A DNA stretch of 64,000 bases from Acinetobacter sp. ASP199 (GTDB taxonomy: Bacteria; Pseudomonadota; Gammaproteobacteria; Pseudomonadales; Moraxellaceae), in NCBI RefSeq assembly GCF_022700675.1, contig NZ_CP062182.1:372001-436000 (forward strand), written 5' to 3'. Both the position numbers and the translations under genes were made by a program. A model generated the notes under the pieces. The model was not told the DNA's origin, searched no databases, and saw only the letters and a list, made by a program, of their open reading frames with translations. This document shows, piece after piece, positions 1-9,610 of the stretch (position 1 is its first letter; every line of letters starts with the position of its first letter).

Positions 1-69
1 ATTGTGAATGATGTCAGCAGTTTACATGAGTTTTTATTGGCTAAAGTCCAATGGAAGGAAGCGATTTAA
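1..69 (+). CDS. C-terminal end of an unidentified gene (partial)
   Basis: Frame 1 is open from the first base to a TAA at 67-69 and would encode the last 22 residues of a protein that begins before the window. The residues (ending VQWKEAI) look like ordinary coding sequence, but the piece is too short to assign to a family. It could be chance, since a 22-codon open frame is not rare. Its stop lies about 400 bases before mhpD and no clear terminator hairpin follows it. Confidence 0.35.
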   Translation: MVNDVSSLHEFLLAKVQWKEAI

Positions 70-471
70 TCCAGTATTCTGGGTTCTATCAAATGACAGG
101 CAATTTATGTAGTTTAAATGTCTGTCATTGCATTCAATTTATGCATTTAGTCTAATCTTTTAGTCTAAAGCTGCAAACTTGATCAATTTAAACTACCAAA
201 ATTATCAAGAATTCCACCTGGAATTTTTTCAATGTAATTAATCAAATTGTTGTTTTATATAGATTAATATGAGAAATATTTATAGTTAATAGCTATAGCG
301 AAAAATAAAATAACTATTGGCATTCAGCGGTTAATTTTCCGATTCTTAGACAGTTTATTCTTATGCGCTTTCCAAGAGTGCGATTTTAATGGGTCGCAGG
401 CTTTTTGCTATGTGGCACAAGCTTCTTGGATTCTTGCATAACGCTCATTTTTGCAGTTTAAGGAAACACTG
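70..471 (+). promoter_or_regulatory. AT-rich leader upstream of mhpD with candidate LysR site
   Basis: This stretch of about 400 bases holds no convincing gene. At 281-297 there is an inverted repeat, TATAG-N7-CTATA. Its inner part has the 4-N7-4 spacing of BenM/CatM-type LysR sites (consensus ATAC-N7-GTAT), with G/C changed at the inner position. The same TATAG/CTATA half-sites recur at hcaE (7483-7521) and before mhpC (5086-5111), so this is a candidate HcaR operator for the mhpDFE promoter. The -10 and -35 boxes cannot be assigned with confidence. Confidence 0.4.
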
Positions 472-1269
472 ATGTCGAATTCTGCTGTTGTTGAATCAGT
501 TGCACAAGCCCTCCGTAGCGCTGAATTATCAAAAACTGCGATCGCACCGATTCGCCCAGAACTTGGTGGTGAAAGTGCTGACGTAGATATCGCTTATGCC
601 GTTCAAGAAGTGAACACAGAGCGTGCATTGTCTGAAGGTCGCCGTTTGGTTGGCCGTAAAATTGGTTTGACATCTAAAGTTGTTCAAGCACAGCTTGGCG
701 TAGATCAGCCTGACTTCGGTATGTTGTTTGCTGATATGGCGTATGGCGACGGTGAAGCGATTCCAGCAGGTTTACTCATTCAACCGAAAGTTGAAGCTGA
801 AATTGCATTTGTGATCAAACAAGATTTGACCAAAGAAAAACACACTTATGCAGACATTATCAGTGCAACTGACTATGCACTTCCTGCAGTAGAAGTGGTC
901 GATAGCCGTATCGAAAACTGGAAAATCAGCTTGATCGACACAGTTGCAGATAACGCATCTTCAGCTGCATTCGTTTTAGGTTCTCAACCTGTAAAACTTG
1001 AAAACCTTGATCTTGTGAACTGCAAAATGGTCATGACACGCGGTGAAGAAGTTGTGTCTCAAGGTGTGGGTAAAGCATGTCTAGCAAACCCGATGAATGC
1101 TGCGGTTTGGCTTGCAGATGAAATGGTACGCCGTGGTCGTCCATTGCTTGCAGGCGACATCATTTTAACAGGTGCGCTAGGTCCAATGGTTGTGGCAAAC
1201 CCAGGCGATGAATTCAAAGTTGAAATTGAAGGCTTCGGTTCTGTAACAGCTGCTTTCGCTGCTGAATAA
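472..1269 (+). CDS. mhpD: 2-keto-4-pentenoate hydratase (2-hydroxypentadienoate hydratase)
   Basis: Adds water to 2-hydroxypenta-2,4-dienoate to give 4-hydroxy-2-oxovalerate, a late step of meta-cleavage. The 265-residue protein matches the MhpD family (about 269 aa, fumarylacetoacetate-hydrolase-like fold). The expected metal-binding carboxylates are visible as E108 and E110 (VEAEIAF) and E141 (AVEVVDSRI). An upstream TTG at 451 would add seven residues, but the ATG at 472 is preceded at good spacing by AAGGAA (460-465) and fits the family length. It is first of a three-gene run with mhpF and mhpE, which perform the next two steps in reverse chromosomal order. The close homologues for catechol or homoprotocatechuate pathways are hard to tell apart by sequence; context favours the phenylpropionate route. 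Confidence 0.93.
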   Translation: MSNSAVVESVAQALRSAELSKTAIAPIRPELGGESADVDIAYAVQEVNTERALSEGRRLVGRKIGLTSKVVQAQLGVDQPDFGMLFADMAYGDGEAIPAGLLIQPKVEAEIAFVIKQDLTKEKHTYADIISATDYALPAVEVVDSRIENWKISLIDTVADNASSAAFVLGSQPVKLENLDLVNCKMVMTRGEEVVSQGVGKACLANPMNAAVWLADEMVRRGRPLLAGDIILTGALGPMVVANPGDEFKVEIEGFGSVTAAFAAE

Positions 1270-1294
1270 TCCCAGATTCAAAGAGAGTACATTC

Positions 1295-2191
1295 ATGAAA
1301 AAGATTAAATGTGCAATGATCGGTCCAGGTAACATCGGTACTGATTTGCTATACAAATTGCAACGTAGCGAATGGTTAGAGCCAGTATGGATGGTGGGTA
1401 TTGACCCAACGTCTGAAGGTCTTGCTCGTGCAGCAAAAATGGGTTTAAAAACCACTGCTGAAGGTGTAGATGGTCTTCTTCCTCACGTAATCGAAGATGA
1501 CATCAAAATTGCATTCGATGCAACTTCTGCATACGTTCACGCAGAAAACAGCCGTAAGTTAAATGAACTTGGCGTGTTAATGATTGATTTAACACCTGCT
1601 GCAATTGGTCCATTCTGCGTACCGCCTGTAAACCTTGAAGCTTTGCTTGAACAAGGTGAAGTACCAAACGTAAACATGGTGACATGTGGTGGTCAAGCGA
1701 CTATTCCTATGGTGGCTGCAATTTCACGTGTTCAACCAGTTGAATATGGCGAAATCATTGCAACGGTATCGACTAAATCAGTTGGTCCAGGTACACGTAA
1801 AAACATCGACGAATTCACACGTACAACTGCAGGCGCAATTGAACAAGTGGGTGGCGCGAAACAAGGTAAAGCAATCATCATTATTAACCCGGCTGAGCCA
1901 CCGTTAATGATGCGTGATACTGTTCACTGTCTAGTTGAAGGTGAGCCGGATCAAGCAGCGATTACTGAATCTGTTCACGCGATGATCAAAGAAGTTCAAA
2001 AATATGTACCAGGTTACAAACTTGTGAATGGTCCAGTATTTGATGGTAACCGTGTTTCTATCTTCCTAGAAGTAGAAGGTTTGGGTGACTTCTTGCCTAA
2101 ATATGCAGGTAACCTAGACATTATGACTGCGGCAGCTGCACGTACAGCAGAAATGTTTGCAGAACGTGTTTTAAACGCAGCTGAAGCTTAA
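1295..2191 (+). CDS. mhpF: Acetaldehyde dehydrogenase (acylating)
   Basis: Converts acetaldehyde, NAD+ and CoA to acetyl-CoA, the final step of the pathway; in the family it works in a channelling complex with the MhpE aldolase. The 298-aa protein has an N-terminal nucleotide-binding loop (GPGNIGTDL, residues 10-18) and the catalytic cysteine C131 in MVTCGGQAT. The start has a GAGAG ribosome site and lies 25 bases after mhpD; mhpE follows after 11 bases, so the three are very probably one operon. The length is slightly below E. coli MhpF (316 aa), mostly at the C terminus, and nothing essential appears missing. Confidence 0.95.
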   Translation: MKKIKCAMIGPGNIGTDLLYKLQRSEWLEPVWMVGIDPTSEGLARAAKMGLKTTAEGVDGLLPHVIEDDIKIAFDATSAYVHAENSRKLNELGVLMIDLTPAAIGPFCVPPVNLEALLEQGEVPNVNMVTCGGQATIPMVAAISRVQPVEYGEIIATVSTKSVGPGTRKNIDEFTRTTAGAIEQVGGAKQGKAIIIINPAEPPLMMRDTVHCLVEGEPDQAAITESVHAMIKEVQKYVPGYKLVNGPVFDGNRVSIFLEVEGLGDFLPKYAGNLDIMTAAAARTAEMFAERVLNAAEA

Positions 2192-2202
2192 GGAGTTACC
2201 AC

Positions 2203-3222
2203 ATGTCTAAAATTATTATTAATGATATGACTTTACGTGATGGTATGCATCCAATGCGCCATCAAACTACACCTGAGCAAATGGTTGCGATTGCAACTGC
2301 ACTTGATGACGCGGGTGTACCGTTAATCGAAGTGACTCATGGTGATGGTCTTGGCGGTAACTCTGTAAACTACGGTTTTGCAGCAGCAACTGATGAAGAA
2401 TACCTGACAGCTGTTATTCCAAACCTTAAACAAGCAAAAGTATCTGCACTTTTACTTCCTGGTATTGGTACGGTTGATCATTTGAAAATGGCACATGAGG
2501 TTGGTGTATCAACGATTCGTGTTGCAACACACTCAACTGAAGCAGATGTATCTGAACAGCATATTACTGCTGCACGTAAATTGGGTATGGACACTGTGGG
2601 CTTCTTGATGATGGCGCACATGGCTTCTCCAGAAAAATTGCTTGAAGAAGCACAAAAAATGGTGTCATACGGTGCAAACTGTGTGTATGTGACTGACTCT
2701 GCAGGTTACATGCTGCCACAAGACGTGACTGATCGCGTTGCACTTTTACGTGAAAACCTTGGTTCTGATATCGAAATCGGTTTCCACGGTCACCACAACC
2801 TAGGCATGGGTGTTGCGAACTCTGTTTCTGCAGTACAAGCAGGTGCGACCCGTGTTGACTTGGCATCTGCTGGTCTTGGTGCTGGTGCGGGTAACACGCC
2901 ACTTGAATTGTTTGTGGCGGTTGCTAACCGTATGCAACTTGAAACAGGTGTAGACTTGTTTAAAGTCCAAGACGTTGCGGAAGATCTGATCATTCCAATG
3001 ATGACACATCAGATCCGTGCAGACCGTGATGCGGCAACTTTAGGTTATGCAGGTGTTTACTCTTCATTCCTATTATTCGCGAAACGTGCTGAAGCGAAAT
3101 ATGGCGTATCTGCGCGTGAAATCCTGATGGAACTGGGTCGCCGTGGTACGGTTGGCGGTCAAGAAGACATGATCGAAGATTTGGCATTAACAATGGCGAA
3201 AGCGCGTGAGCTTCAAGCTTAA
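2203..3222 (+). CDS. mhpE: 4-hydroxy-2-oxovalerate aldolase
   Basis: Splits 4-hydroxy-2-oxovalerate into pyruvate and acetaldehyde, passing acetaldehyde to MhpF. The 339-aa protein is a full-length HMG-CoA-lyase-like TIM barrel. The N terminus carries the MTLRDGMH motif (catalytic Arg/Asp metal region), and the [15 protein letters not shown] stretch supplies the metal-binding histidines. The start is set by AAGGAG seven bases upstream. It ends the mhpDFE operon and is followed by a clear terminator at 3242. Confidence 0.96.
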   Translation: MSKIIINDMTLRDGMHPMRHQTTPEQMVAIATALDDAGVPLIEVTHGDGLGGNSVNYGFAAATDEEYLTAVIPNLKQAKVSALLLPGIGTVDHLKMAHEVGVSTIRVATHSTEADVSEQHITAARKLGMDTVGFLMMAHMASPEKLLEEAQKMVSYGANCVYVTDSAGYMLPQDVTDRVALLRENLGSDIEIGFHGHHNLGMGVANSVSAVQAGATRVDLASAGLGAGAGNTPLELFVAVANRMQLETGVDLFKVQDVAEDLIIPMMTHQIRADRDAATLGYAGVYSSFLLFAKRAEAKYGVSAREILMELGRRGTVGGQEDMIEDLALTMAKARELQA

Positions 3223-3241
3223 TTGTTAAAACGTAAGTTTT

Positions 3242-3269
3242 AAAAAAGCGTCCGAAAGGGCGCTTTTTT
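3242..3269 (+). terminator. Rho-independent terminator after mhpE
   Basis: A stem AAAAAAGCGTCC / GGGCGCTTTTTT (one G-T pair) closes a GAAA tetraloop and ends in a T run. It lies 19 bases after the mhpE stop. Confidence 0.9.
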
Positions 3270-3715
3270 ATTTTGAAAATTTAAAAATATTAAAGTAACA
3301 AAATAATCACTGAATCTACGCATAACTGATTTACGCTGTTTATTCATAAATCTTTGAACTGAAAAAGAAAGCTTTGGAATTAAATAACAATAATATTTTT
3401 TATAAATGCAACTTATAGTTTTTGAGTATTATAAAAAGTCTTAAACGTAAAAACGATTAAAAAATAGGATTTCAAGGGTTTATATTTTTTTTAATCTTTA
3501 ATTTAAAATATAGAACAAGGAGTTATTTTCATTGTTTAGTAAAATAATAAAAAATATCTAAGATTTTAAAAATATTAAAGAAATGGCAAATATATCCAAA
3601 TAAATCCAGAAAAATAATTGAGGTCAAAAAGTTAATACTGTGGTCGGATTTTAAATAAATACGTTGTTGAGCATGATGCAGCCATCACTTCTTATGTTGG
3701 TTAAGGACAAAGAAA
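3270..3715 (+). promoter_or_regulatory. Very AT-rich leader of the porin gene
   Basis: About 445 bases without an open frame worth calling. It is strikingly AT-rich with many A and T runs. It ends with the ribosome site AAGGACA before the porin ATG. It must hold the porin promoter, but I cannot single out boxes in such biased sequence. A weak TATAG...TATA pair near 3412-3431 recalls the half-sites found elsewhere in the cluster. Confidence 0.35.
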
Positions 3716-5008
3716 ATGCGTCGTCATAATTTATGGATAGCAATCATTGCTGCAACAGCGACTTTAGGAACAACAGCTGCTCAAGCTGATTTTATTGACG
3801 ATAGTAATGTTCAATTAAAATTTAAGAATTTTTATTTAGAACGTAATTATGATAATGAATCTGAAAAAAACTATGGTAACTGGACTCAAGCTGTAACTTT
3901 AGATGCTAAGTCTGGTTATCACGATATTGGTGGTGGGGTTCAGGTAGGGGCTGATCTATTAGCACAATATGCTGTAGGTTTGAAATCTCCTGATAATGTG
4001 AATGATATTCACATGCCATATAGCAACAAAGATAAGAAGACTGAGCGTGATAATGCCAAGTTGGGTGCAACCTTAAAAGTTAAAGTATCTGAAACTGAGT
4101 TGAAGGTTGGTGATCTTTTACCAATGTCACCTGTATTGTTCTTCGATCCATCTCGTCAACTACTGACTACTTATAGTGGTGCATGGTTAGAGTCTAAGGA
4201 CATTAAAGACACTAAACTGACTTTAGCGTATATCGATGGCATCAATGCCCGTTATGACAATCAGTATCAGGATTTAACTCTTTTCCCGCAAAATGATTTT
4301 GCCAAAGCTGAAGCTGCTGGCCTATCAACTGATGACGGTATGTATATTGTTGGAATCGACCATCAATTCACACCAAAAATTGGAGGTAGTTACTGGTATG
4401 CCGATGTTACCAACATCTACCAACAACACTATGCAGCTGTAAACTACAAAACGACTTTGGCTGAAAAAACCAAGCTCGATACGCATGTCCGCTATTTTGA
4501 CAACAGCGAATCTGGCGACAAATTATATGGCAACATCGACAACCAGGCAGTATCTGCTGGCGCAAAAATCAACAATGGTATGCATACGGTACAGCTAGGT
4601 TACCAGCAAATGTTTGGTGATATGGGCGGGGCAGGTATGTTCCCAACGTTGGGTGGATGGGTGCCACAGCCTTATCTAGACAACTGGTCGGTGGCAAGTT
4701 TCATTCGTAAAGATGAGCGTTCGTGGAGCCTAGGTTATACCTATAACTTTGCTGATGCAGGGGTGCCTGGCTTAACTGCAACAGTACGCCATTTCCGTGG
4801 TGATAATATTCATGGATTGAAGGATAAGGCAGGTAATGCAATTGCCGAAGGTAAAGAGAATGAGAACAATGTGATCGTGAACTATGTGGTACCTGAAGGT
4901 AAGCTCAAAGGTTTAGGCTTCAATTACATGTTCATTGATACCAATTATAACTTTGGTAACGATCTTCAAGAACACCGTGTGGCAACCACATATACGTATA
5001 AATTCTAA
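3716..5008 (+). CDS. OprD-family outer-membrane porin
   Basis: Predicted substrate-selective outer-membrane channel, probably for uptake of phenylpropionate-type aromatic acids given its place between mhpE and mhpC. The 430-aa protein starts with a signal peptide (basic MRRHN, a hydrophobic core, cleavage after TTAAQA around residue 24). The mature part has alternating aromatic/polar stretches typical of beta strands and ends YTYKF, the C-terminal aromatic residue recognised by the BAM complex. The length suits the OprD/OpdK family. It has its own long leader and terminator, so it can be expressed apart from its neighbours. The substrate is inferred from context only. Confidence 0.88.
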   Translation: MRRHNLWIAIIAATATLGTTAAQADFIDDSNVQLKFKNFYLERNYDNESEKNYGNWTQAVTLDAKSGYHDIGGGVQVGADLLAQYAVGLKSPDNVNDIHMPYSNKDKKTERDNAKLGATLKVKVSETELKVGDLLPMSPVLFFDPSRQLLTTYSGAWLESKDIKDTKLTLAYIDGINARYDNQYQDLTLFPQNDFAKAEAAGLSTDDGMYIVGIDHQFTPKIGGSYWYADVTNIYQQHYAAVNYKTTLAEKTKLDTHVRYFDNSESGDKLYGNIDNQAVSAGAKINNGMHTVQLGYQQMFGDMGGAGMFPTLGGWVPQPYLDNWSVASFIRKDERSWSLGYTYNFADAGVPGLTATVRHFRGDNIHGLKDKAGNAIAEGKENENNVIVNYVVPEGKLKGLGFNYMFIDTNYNFGNDLQEHRVATTYTYKF

Positions 5009-5020
5009 AATTGAGACTCT

Positions 5021-5052
5021 AAAAGAGCGGTGTATCAACACCGCTCTTTTTT
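5021..5052 (+). terminator. Rho-independent terminator after the porin
   Basis: A nine-base stem GAGCGGTGT / ACACCGCTC around ATCA (arms 5025-5033 and 5038-5046), followed by a T run. Confidence 0.92.
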
Positions 5053-5085
5053 ATGTAAGTGGACTGTATAAATCTTGAAATGGTT

Positions 5086-5111
5086 TATAGGTTAAAAATA
5101 ATAAAACTATA
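5086..5111 (+). promoter_or_regulatory. Candidate HcaR half-site pair before mhpC
   Basis: TATAG at 5086-5090 and CTATA at 5107-5111 form an inverted pair 16 bases apart. They are about 180 bases upstream of mhpC, in the 236-base gap after the porin terminator. The half-sites match those near mhpD and hcaE. TATA-like words arise easily in AT-rich DNA, so this is tentative. Confidence 0.3.
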
Positions 5112-5288
5112 AATAACAAATACTTAAATTATATTTTTTTTCTAGTACGCAATCGTAATTTTGTATCAGTTGACCTGTGCTAAGCGGTTAATATAAAGCT
5201 GTAAAAAGTCATTTTTAAAGAGTCAACTTGACGTCAGCTTCTCACTGTAGATGGACGCGCAAGCTAAAGACTGTATAGAGGAATCAAC

Positions 5289-6149
5289 ATGAGCACTGTT
5301 CAAATCCCTGAATATAAAACAGATCCATTCTTTGGCTTAGAAGACAAATGGATTGAAACTGCAGAAGGTGAGTTAACTCACTACCACGAAATTGGTGAAG
5401 GTACACCAATTCTATTCCTTCATGGTTCTGGTACTGGCGTATCTGCTGCTGCAAACTGGTGGTTGAACCTGCCTGCAATTGGTGAGCAAGCACGTTGTAT
5501 CGCAATTGACACGATTGGTTATGGCCAAACTGTTGTTGCGCCAGGTACTGCTTACGGTATTCGTGCATGGGTAGACCACGCGATCCGTACTTTAGATGCG
5601 CTTGGCATCGAAAAAACATGGTTAGTAGGTAACTCACTTGGTGGTTGGTTGGCATTCCAATTGGCACTTGATTATCCAGAGCGTGTTTTGGGTATCGTAT
5701 CTATGGGTACTGGTGGTGCGAAACAAACTGCTGCACTTAAAGCACATGCTAATCCTGTTTTAACTGAAGAAGGTATTCGTAAGACACTTTCTATGTTCGT
5801 TGTGAATAAAGATTTGATCACTGACGAATTGGTTAAAGTGCGTTTTGATTCAGCTGCAAACGATTATGCATCTGACCGTTTAATGGACGTTGTTGGCGCA
5901 CGTGACCGTGACCGTTTCGAATTCCCGTTAGACTTCGAAAAAATGAAAGAAATTACTGTGCCAGTATTGTTGATTCACGGTACGCAAGACGTGGTAATTC
6001 CTGTGTCACGTACTTGGGATATTTTGAACATTGTTCCAAATGCTGATGCACACATTTTCAGCCAATGTGGTCACTGGTCTCAAGTTGAAAAAGCAGATGA
6101 GTTCAACACTGTGATCAAAAACTATCTAGCTGTACACGGCGTAAAATAA
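5289..6149 (+). CDS. mhpC: 2-hydroxy-6-oxonona-2,4-dienedioate hydrolase (alpha/beta hydrolase)
   Basis: Hydrolyses the C-C bond of the meta-cleavage product of 2,3-dihydroxyphenylpropionate, releasing succinate and 2-hydroxypenta-2,4-dienoate for MhpD. The 286-aa protein (E. coli MhpC is about 288) shows the oxyanion region HGSGTG (45-50), the nucleophile S116 in GNSLGG, the acid D234 in HGTQD and H262 in CGHW, which together form the Ser-Asp-His triad. The start follows GAGGAA at good spacing. The gene stands alone between two terminators, so it needs its own promoter. A cumate- or biphenyl-type hydrolase would look similar; the neighbouring MhpB-type dioxygenase favours this assignment. 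Confidence 0.92.
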   Translation: MSTVQIPEYKTDPFFGLEDKWIETAEGELTHYHEIGEGTPILFLHGSGTGVSAAANWWLNLPAIGEQARCIAIDTIGYGQTVVAPGTAYGIRAWVDHAIRTLDALGIEKTWLVGNSLGGWLAFQLALDYPERVLGIVSMGTGGAKQTAALKAHANPVLTEEGIRKTLSMFVVNKDLITDELVKVRFDSAANDYASDRLMDVVGARDRDRFEFPLDFEKMKEITVPVLLIHGTQDVVIPVSRTWDILNIVPNADAHIFSQCGHWSQVEKADEFNTVIKNYLAVHGVK

Positions 6150-6161
6150 TTTTGAGCGTCT

Positions 6162-6192
6162 AAAAAAGGGGTGACTTCGGTCATCCTTTTTT
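6162..6192 (+). terminator. Rho-independent terminator after mhpC
   Basis: AAAAAAGG followed by GTGAC-TTCG-GTCAT and CCTTTTTT: a UUCG-capped hairpin with a long T run, 12 bases after mhpC. Confidence 0.92.
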
Positions 6193-6484
6193 ATACCTAA
6201 AAAGATTGTCTCAACTGTATTCAATGATTGTGATTCTCATTAATAGCTGATTTAGATTTAAACATAATTTGCACAATATCTTTGGTGTCTAAATTCTTTT
6301 TCCGAACCCTTAAAACCGCATTAGACTTAAGTTGTAAAAGCAGGGGGTGAATGGAATATTAAATGATCAATTTTACACTTTTGATAGGTTTTTTTAATAC
6401 AACAGCTGGCTGAAATATAGGTTAAAACGTTAAATACGGATGATTTTGTTTGATTGGAAAACATACATTTGAATTTGGGGAAAT
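6193..6484. other. Gene-free gap between mhpC and hcaR, with a Fur-box-like site
   Basis: No open frame here looks real. A 7-1-7 inverted repeat at 6225-6239 matches 11 of 14 positions of the Fur pattern TGATAAT-N-ATTATCA. About 130 bases on, a short ATCAA/TTGAT hairpin at 6366-6385 is followed by a seven-T run at 6389-6395. Together they could frame a small iron-regulated RNA, but the hairpin is weak. Confidence 0.3.
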
Positions 6485-6520
6485 AAAAAAACGCGCCCCT
6501 GATCTTGTCAGTGAGCGCGT
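6485..6520 (-). terminator. Rho-independent terminator after hcaR
   Basis: Read on the minus strand, an ACGCGC / GCGCGT stem is followed by a T run. It sits 25 bases past the hcaR stop. Confidence 0.85.
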
Positions 6521-6544
6521 CGGGATTAAGCGAAAGGCTTATTG

Positions 6545-7447
6545 TTACTGATCGCGATTAATATCGAGATAGAATACACGTGTCAGTAATTCAAGGAATT
6601 TTTTCACCGCAACCGAGTTGCCATCTTTTCGGTAGCTGACATACAGATCCAGATAAGGTAGCTCAACGTCTAATGGGCGAATCACCGTATTGTTCATGGT
6701 CAGTGGCGCGATATAGCCGGGTAGAATGGTACAACCCAAACCCATCCCGATCGAGTTAATGTTAAATAAAATATTATCGGCTTTTTGCACAATATTAAAT
6801 TCGATGTTATTGCTACGAGCGAAATCCATAATACTATTATGTAATGTTAAAGATTGCTCAGCTGATGGAATAATAAAATCAATACCATTCAGTGCTTTAA
6901 CAGGGATTCGTTCGTGTTTCGCAAGTGGGTGATCTTTAGGAAGCAAGAACAGTAAAGGCTCACGTAGTACAAACTGGCTTTCAATTTCATCGCTGTTAAA
7001 ATTGTGGCGAGTAAAGGTAATATCGAGTTCACCTTTTTTGAGTAGCTTCATTTGCTCAGTGTTATTTAAGCTCAGCAACTCAATTTTGAGATCAGGATTT
7101 TGAACACGTAAGTTTGGCAGGACGTAAGGGAAGATTTTCATTTCTGCCACAGGAACAAAGCTAATGCGGAGCATCTGCTGTTTAGCCTGTGATACCTGGC
7201 GTGCCATAGCAACCGCCTTATCTGCTTGAGCCAGCGTCAGGCGAGCCTGTTCAAGGAATACTGCGCCTTCCTCGGTGAGTTCGACTTTACGCTTAGTACG
7301 GTTGAGTAGCTTTACGCCCACATCTTCCTCTAGGTCTTTGATTTGCTGACTTAAAGAGGGTTGTGCGGTATAAAGCTTGAGTGCCGCCTTGCTAAAGTTC
7401 AGTTCTTCAGCAACGGTAATAAAGTAACGAAGATGTCGTAATTCCAT
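6545..7447 (-). CDS. hcaR: LysR-type regulator of the phenylpropionate cluster (HcaR/BenM-like)
   Basis: Predicted activator of the hca/mhp genes. The 300-aa protein begins MELRHLRYF, as HcaR and CatM/BenM do, with a winged helix-turn-helix in the first 60 residues (SKAALKLYTAQPSLSQQIKDLE) and a LysR substrate-binding domain from about residue 90. It is transcribed away from hcaE across a 280-base gap, the usual layout for a LysR regulator and its target, and runs convergent with mhpC. The gap holds several inverted repeats that could be its operators. The effector is unknown; 3-phenylpropionate or cinnamate would fit E. coli HcaR, while the BenM resemblance leaves benzoate- or muconate-like ligands open. 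Confidence 0.88.
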   Translation of the reverse strand: MELRHLRYFITVAEELNFSKAALKLYTAQPSLSQQIKDLEEDVGVKLLNRTKRKVELTEEGAVFLEQARLTLAQADKAVAMARQVSQAKQQMLRISFVPVAEMKIFPYVLPNLRVQNPDLKIELLSLNNTEQMKLLKKGELDITFTRHNFNSDEIESQFVLREPLLFLLPKDHPLAKHERIPVKALNGIDFIIPSAEQSLTLHNSIMDFARSNNIEFNIVQKADNILFNINSIGMGLGCTILPGYIAPLTMNNTVIRPLDVELPYLDLYVSYRKDGNSVAVKKFLELLTRVFYLDINRDQ

Positions 7448-7482
7448 AAAACTAGCCCGCCGAGTAATCCAAAAAATGTATT

Positions 7483-7548
7483 ACTATAATTTTCAAGCAG
7501 TATAGTGCATAAGCAACTATATGGTGAAGCTTATTTTACCATTCACCA
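7483..7548. promoter_or_regulatory. Candidate HcaR operators in the hcaR-hcaE intergenic region
   Basis: Three alternating half-sites occur: ACTATA (7483-7488), TATAGT (7501-7506) and ACTATA (7516-7521). The last two form an extended palindrome, TATAGTGC / GCA(A)CTATA, which contains the T-N11-A geometry of LysR sites. Next to it, TGGTGAA (7522-7528) and TTCACCA (7542-7548) form a second inverted repeat. The cluster lies 36-100 bases upstream of the hcaR start, as expected for an autoregulatory site that also serves the divergent gene. Confidence 0.55.
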
Positions 7549-7727
7549 AGTAAATGAATGTGTCATAAAAAAAATGTTTTAATGGAGAGTATCGCCAAGT
7601 CAGTAATTGGTGAAATCTATTAATCAAAACAAAAAAAATATTTCCGCAAATCCACTCAAAAATCCATCATCGTCGAAAAGTTGAGTCTATTTACTTTGTG
7701 CCGTTACTGGTCACAGGAGAGCTTTTC

Positions 7728-9095
7728 ATGAGTGGAAAAATTGATGTGCGCGAAATCGACGCTTTAGTCGATGCACAAAATGGACGTATCTCGCCATCTA
7801 TCTATACAGATCCAGATCTATACGAATTAGAACTTGAACGCGTGTTTGGTCGTACCTGGTTATTCCTTTGCCATGAAAGCCAGATTCCTAAGGCTGGTGA
7901 CTTCTTCAATACCTATATGGGTGAAGATCCGATTATTGTGGCACGTCAAAAAGACGGTTCAATCAAAGCATTCTTAAACCAATGCCGTCACCGCTCTATG
8001 CGTGTGAGCTTCGCAGACTGTGGTAATACCCGTGCATTCACTTGCCCATACCACGGCTGGTCTTACGGTATTGACGGTTCTTTAAAAGACATCCCGCTTG
8101 AAGAGCGTGCTTTCCCGCACGGTGCTTGCAAAGAGCAATGGGGTCTGGTTGAAGTTAACCGTGTTAAATCATACAAGGGCTTAATCTTCGGGTGCTGGGA
8201 TGAAACTACTCCAGATCTGGAAGAATACATGGGTGATATCGCTTGGTACCTAGATGGCGTATTAGACCGTCGTCCAGGTGGTACTGAAATCATCGGTGGT
8301 GTACACAAGTGGGAAATCGAGTGTAACTGGAAATTTGCAGCTGAACAGTTTGCATCTGACCAATATCACGCATTGTTCTCTCACGCATCTGCGATTCAAG
8401 TATTGGGCGCGAAACCAGATGATGAAGGCTCTAAAAAATTAGGTGCTGCACAAACAGCCCGTCCAGTTTGGGAAACGGCTAAAGACGCGGTCCAGTACGG
8501 TTCACGCGGTCATGGTTCAGGCTTCTTCTTTACAGAAAAACCAGATGCTAACGTTTGGGTTGACGGTGAAGTAGCAAACTATTTCCGCGAAACTTATGAA
8601 GAAGTGAAAGAACGTCTGGGTGAAGTTCGTGCACTGCGTCTTGCAGGTCACAACACCATGTTCCCGACATTGTCTTGGTTGAACGGTACAGCAACACTTC
8701 GCGTATGGCACCCACGTGGTCCAAACAAAACTGAAGTTTGGGCATTCTGTATCGCAGACGCTGAAGCATCACAAGAAGTGAAAGAAGCATTCGAACGTTC
8801 TGCAACACGTGCCTTCGGTCCTGCCGGTTTCCTGGAGCAAGATGACTCTGAAAACTGGATCGAAATCCAAAAAGTTTTACGTGGTTACAAAGCGCGTAAA
8901 AACCAGTTGATTATGGAAATGGGTAAAGGTAACGAGAAAAAACGTGAAGATGGTATCCCGGGTATCACCAACTACATTTTCTCTGAGACTGCAGCACGCG
9001 GTATGTACCGTCGCTGGGCAGATTTGTTAATCCATGAAAAATGGGAAGACGTGGAAAAAGCAGCTGACGAATACGAGAAGGAGCTTATGAAATGA
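7728..9095 (+). CDS. hcaE: 3-phenylpropionate/cinnamate dioxygenase, large (alpha) subunit
   Basis: Catalytic subunit of a ring-hydroxylating dioxygenase that adds both atoms of O2 to the aromatic ring, giving a cis-dihydrodiol. The 455-aa protein (E. coli HcaE about 453) has a Rieske [2Fe-2S] motif with C86, H88, C106 and H109, and the mononuclear iron site D214-x2-H217-x4-H222. A GTG at 7698 would add ten residues, but the ATG at 7728 has the site AGGAG at good spacing and matches the family length. It opens the run hcaE-F-C-B-mhpB-hcaD. Related toluene or biphenyl dioxygenases are similar; the gene set favours phenylpropionate. Confidence 0.93.
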   Translation: MSGKIDVREIDALVDAQNGRISPSIYTDPDLYELELERVFGRTWLFLCHESQIPKAGDFFNTYMGEDPIIVARQKDGSIKAFLNQCRHRSMRVSFADCGNTRAFTCPYHGWSYGIDGSLKDIPLEERAFPHGACKEQWGLVEVNRVKSYKGLIFGCWDETTPDLEEYMGDIAWYLDGVLDRRPGGTEIIGGVHKWEIECNWKFAAEQFASDQYHALFSHASAIQVLGAKPDDEGSKKLGAAQTARPVWETAKDAVQYGSRGHGSGFFFTEKPDANVWVDGEVANYFRETYEEVKERLGEVRALRLAGHNTMFPTLSWLNGTATLRVWHPRGPNKTEVWAFCIADAEASQEVKEAFERSATRAFGPAGFLEQDDSENWIEIQKVLRGYKARKNQLIMEMGKGNEKKREDGIPGITNYIFSETAARGMYRRWADLLIHEKWEDVEKAADEYEKELMK

Positions 9096-9610
9096 GTCAG
9101 ATCAGTTTAGAACTTCAACATCAAATTAGTCAGTTCCTCTATCGTGAAGCTAAATTGCTTGACGACTGGAAATTCCGCGAATGGTTAGACGTATTGGCAG
9201 AAGATATTTCTTATACCTTGCGTACTACACCGAACGCTCAAACGCGTGACCGTCGCCGTTCGATCGAGCCACCAACAACTTGGGTATTTAACGATACCAA
9301 AGATTTGTTGGAACGCCGTGTTGCCCGTCTTGAGACAGGTATGGCTTGGGCTGAAGAACCTCCTTCACGCACCACTCACATGGTTTCAAACATTATTGTT
9401 GAAGCGACTGAAGTTGAAGGCGAATACGACGTTTACGTTACGTACTTGTTGTACCGCACACAGAAAGAGAAAGATGTAACGATCTATTGTGGTAAGCGTC
9501 ACGACAAGATCCGCAAAGTCGATACTGCTCAAGGTTTCCAGATCTTCAACCGTAAGATTACCCTTGATCAGGTGACTTATAACTCACATAACCTGAGTGT
9601 GTTCTTCTAA
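9092..9610 (+). CDS. hcaF: 3-phenylpropionate/cinnamate dioxygenase, small (beta) subunit
   Basis: Structural beta subunit of the alpha3-beta3 dioxygenase, with the cone-shaped SnoaL/NTF2-like fold of ring-hydroxylating beta subunits. The 172-aa product is the length of E. coli HcaF and carries the family pattern near the N terminus ([24 protein letters not shown], within residues 16-40). Its ATG overlaps the hcaE stop by four bases (ATGA), which implies translational coupling and equal subunit synthesis. It has no cofactor ligands, as expected. Confidence 0.94.
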   Translation: MSQISLELQHQISQFLYREAKLLDDWKFREWLDVLAEDISYTLRTTPNAQTRDRRRSIEPPTTWVFNDTKDLLERRVARLETGMAWAEEPPSRTTHMVSNIIVEATEVEGEYDVYVTYLLYRTQKEKDVTIYCGKRHDKIRKVDTAQGFQIFNRKITLDQVTYNSHNLSVFF

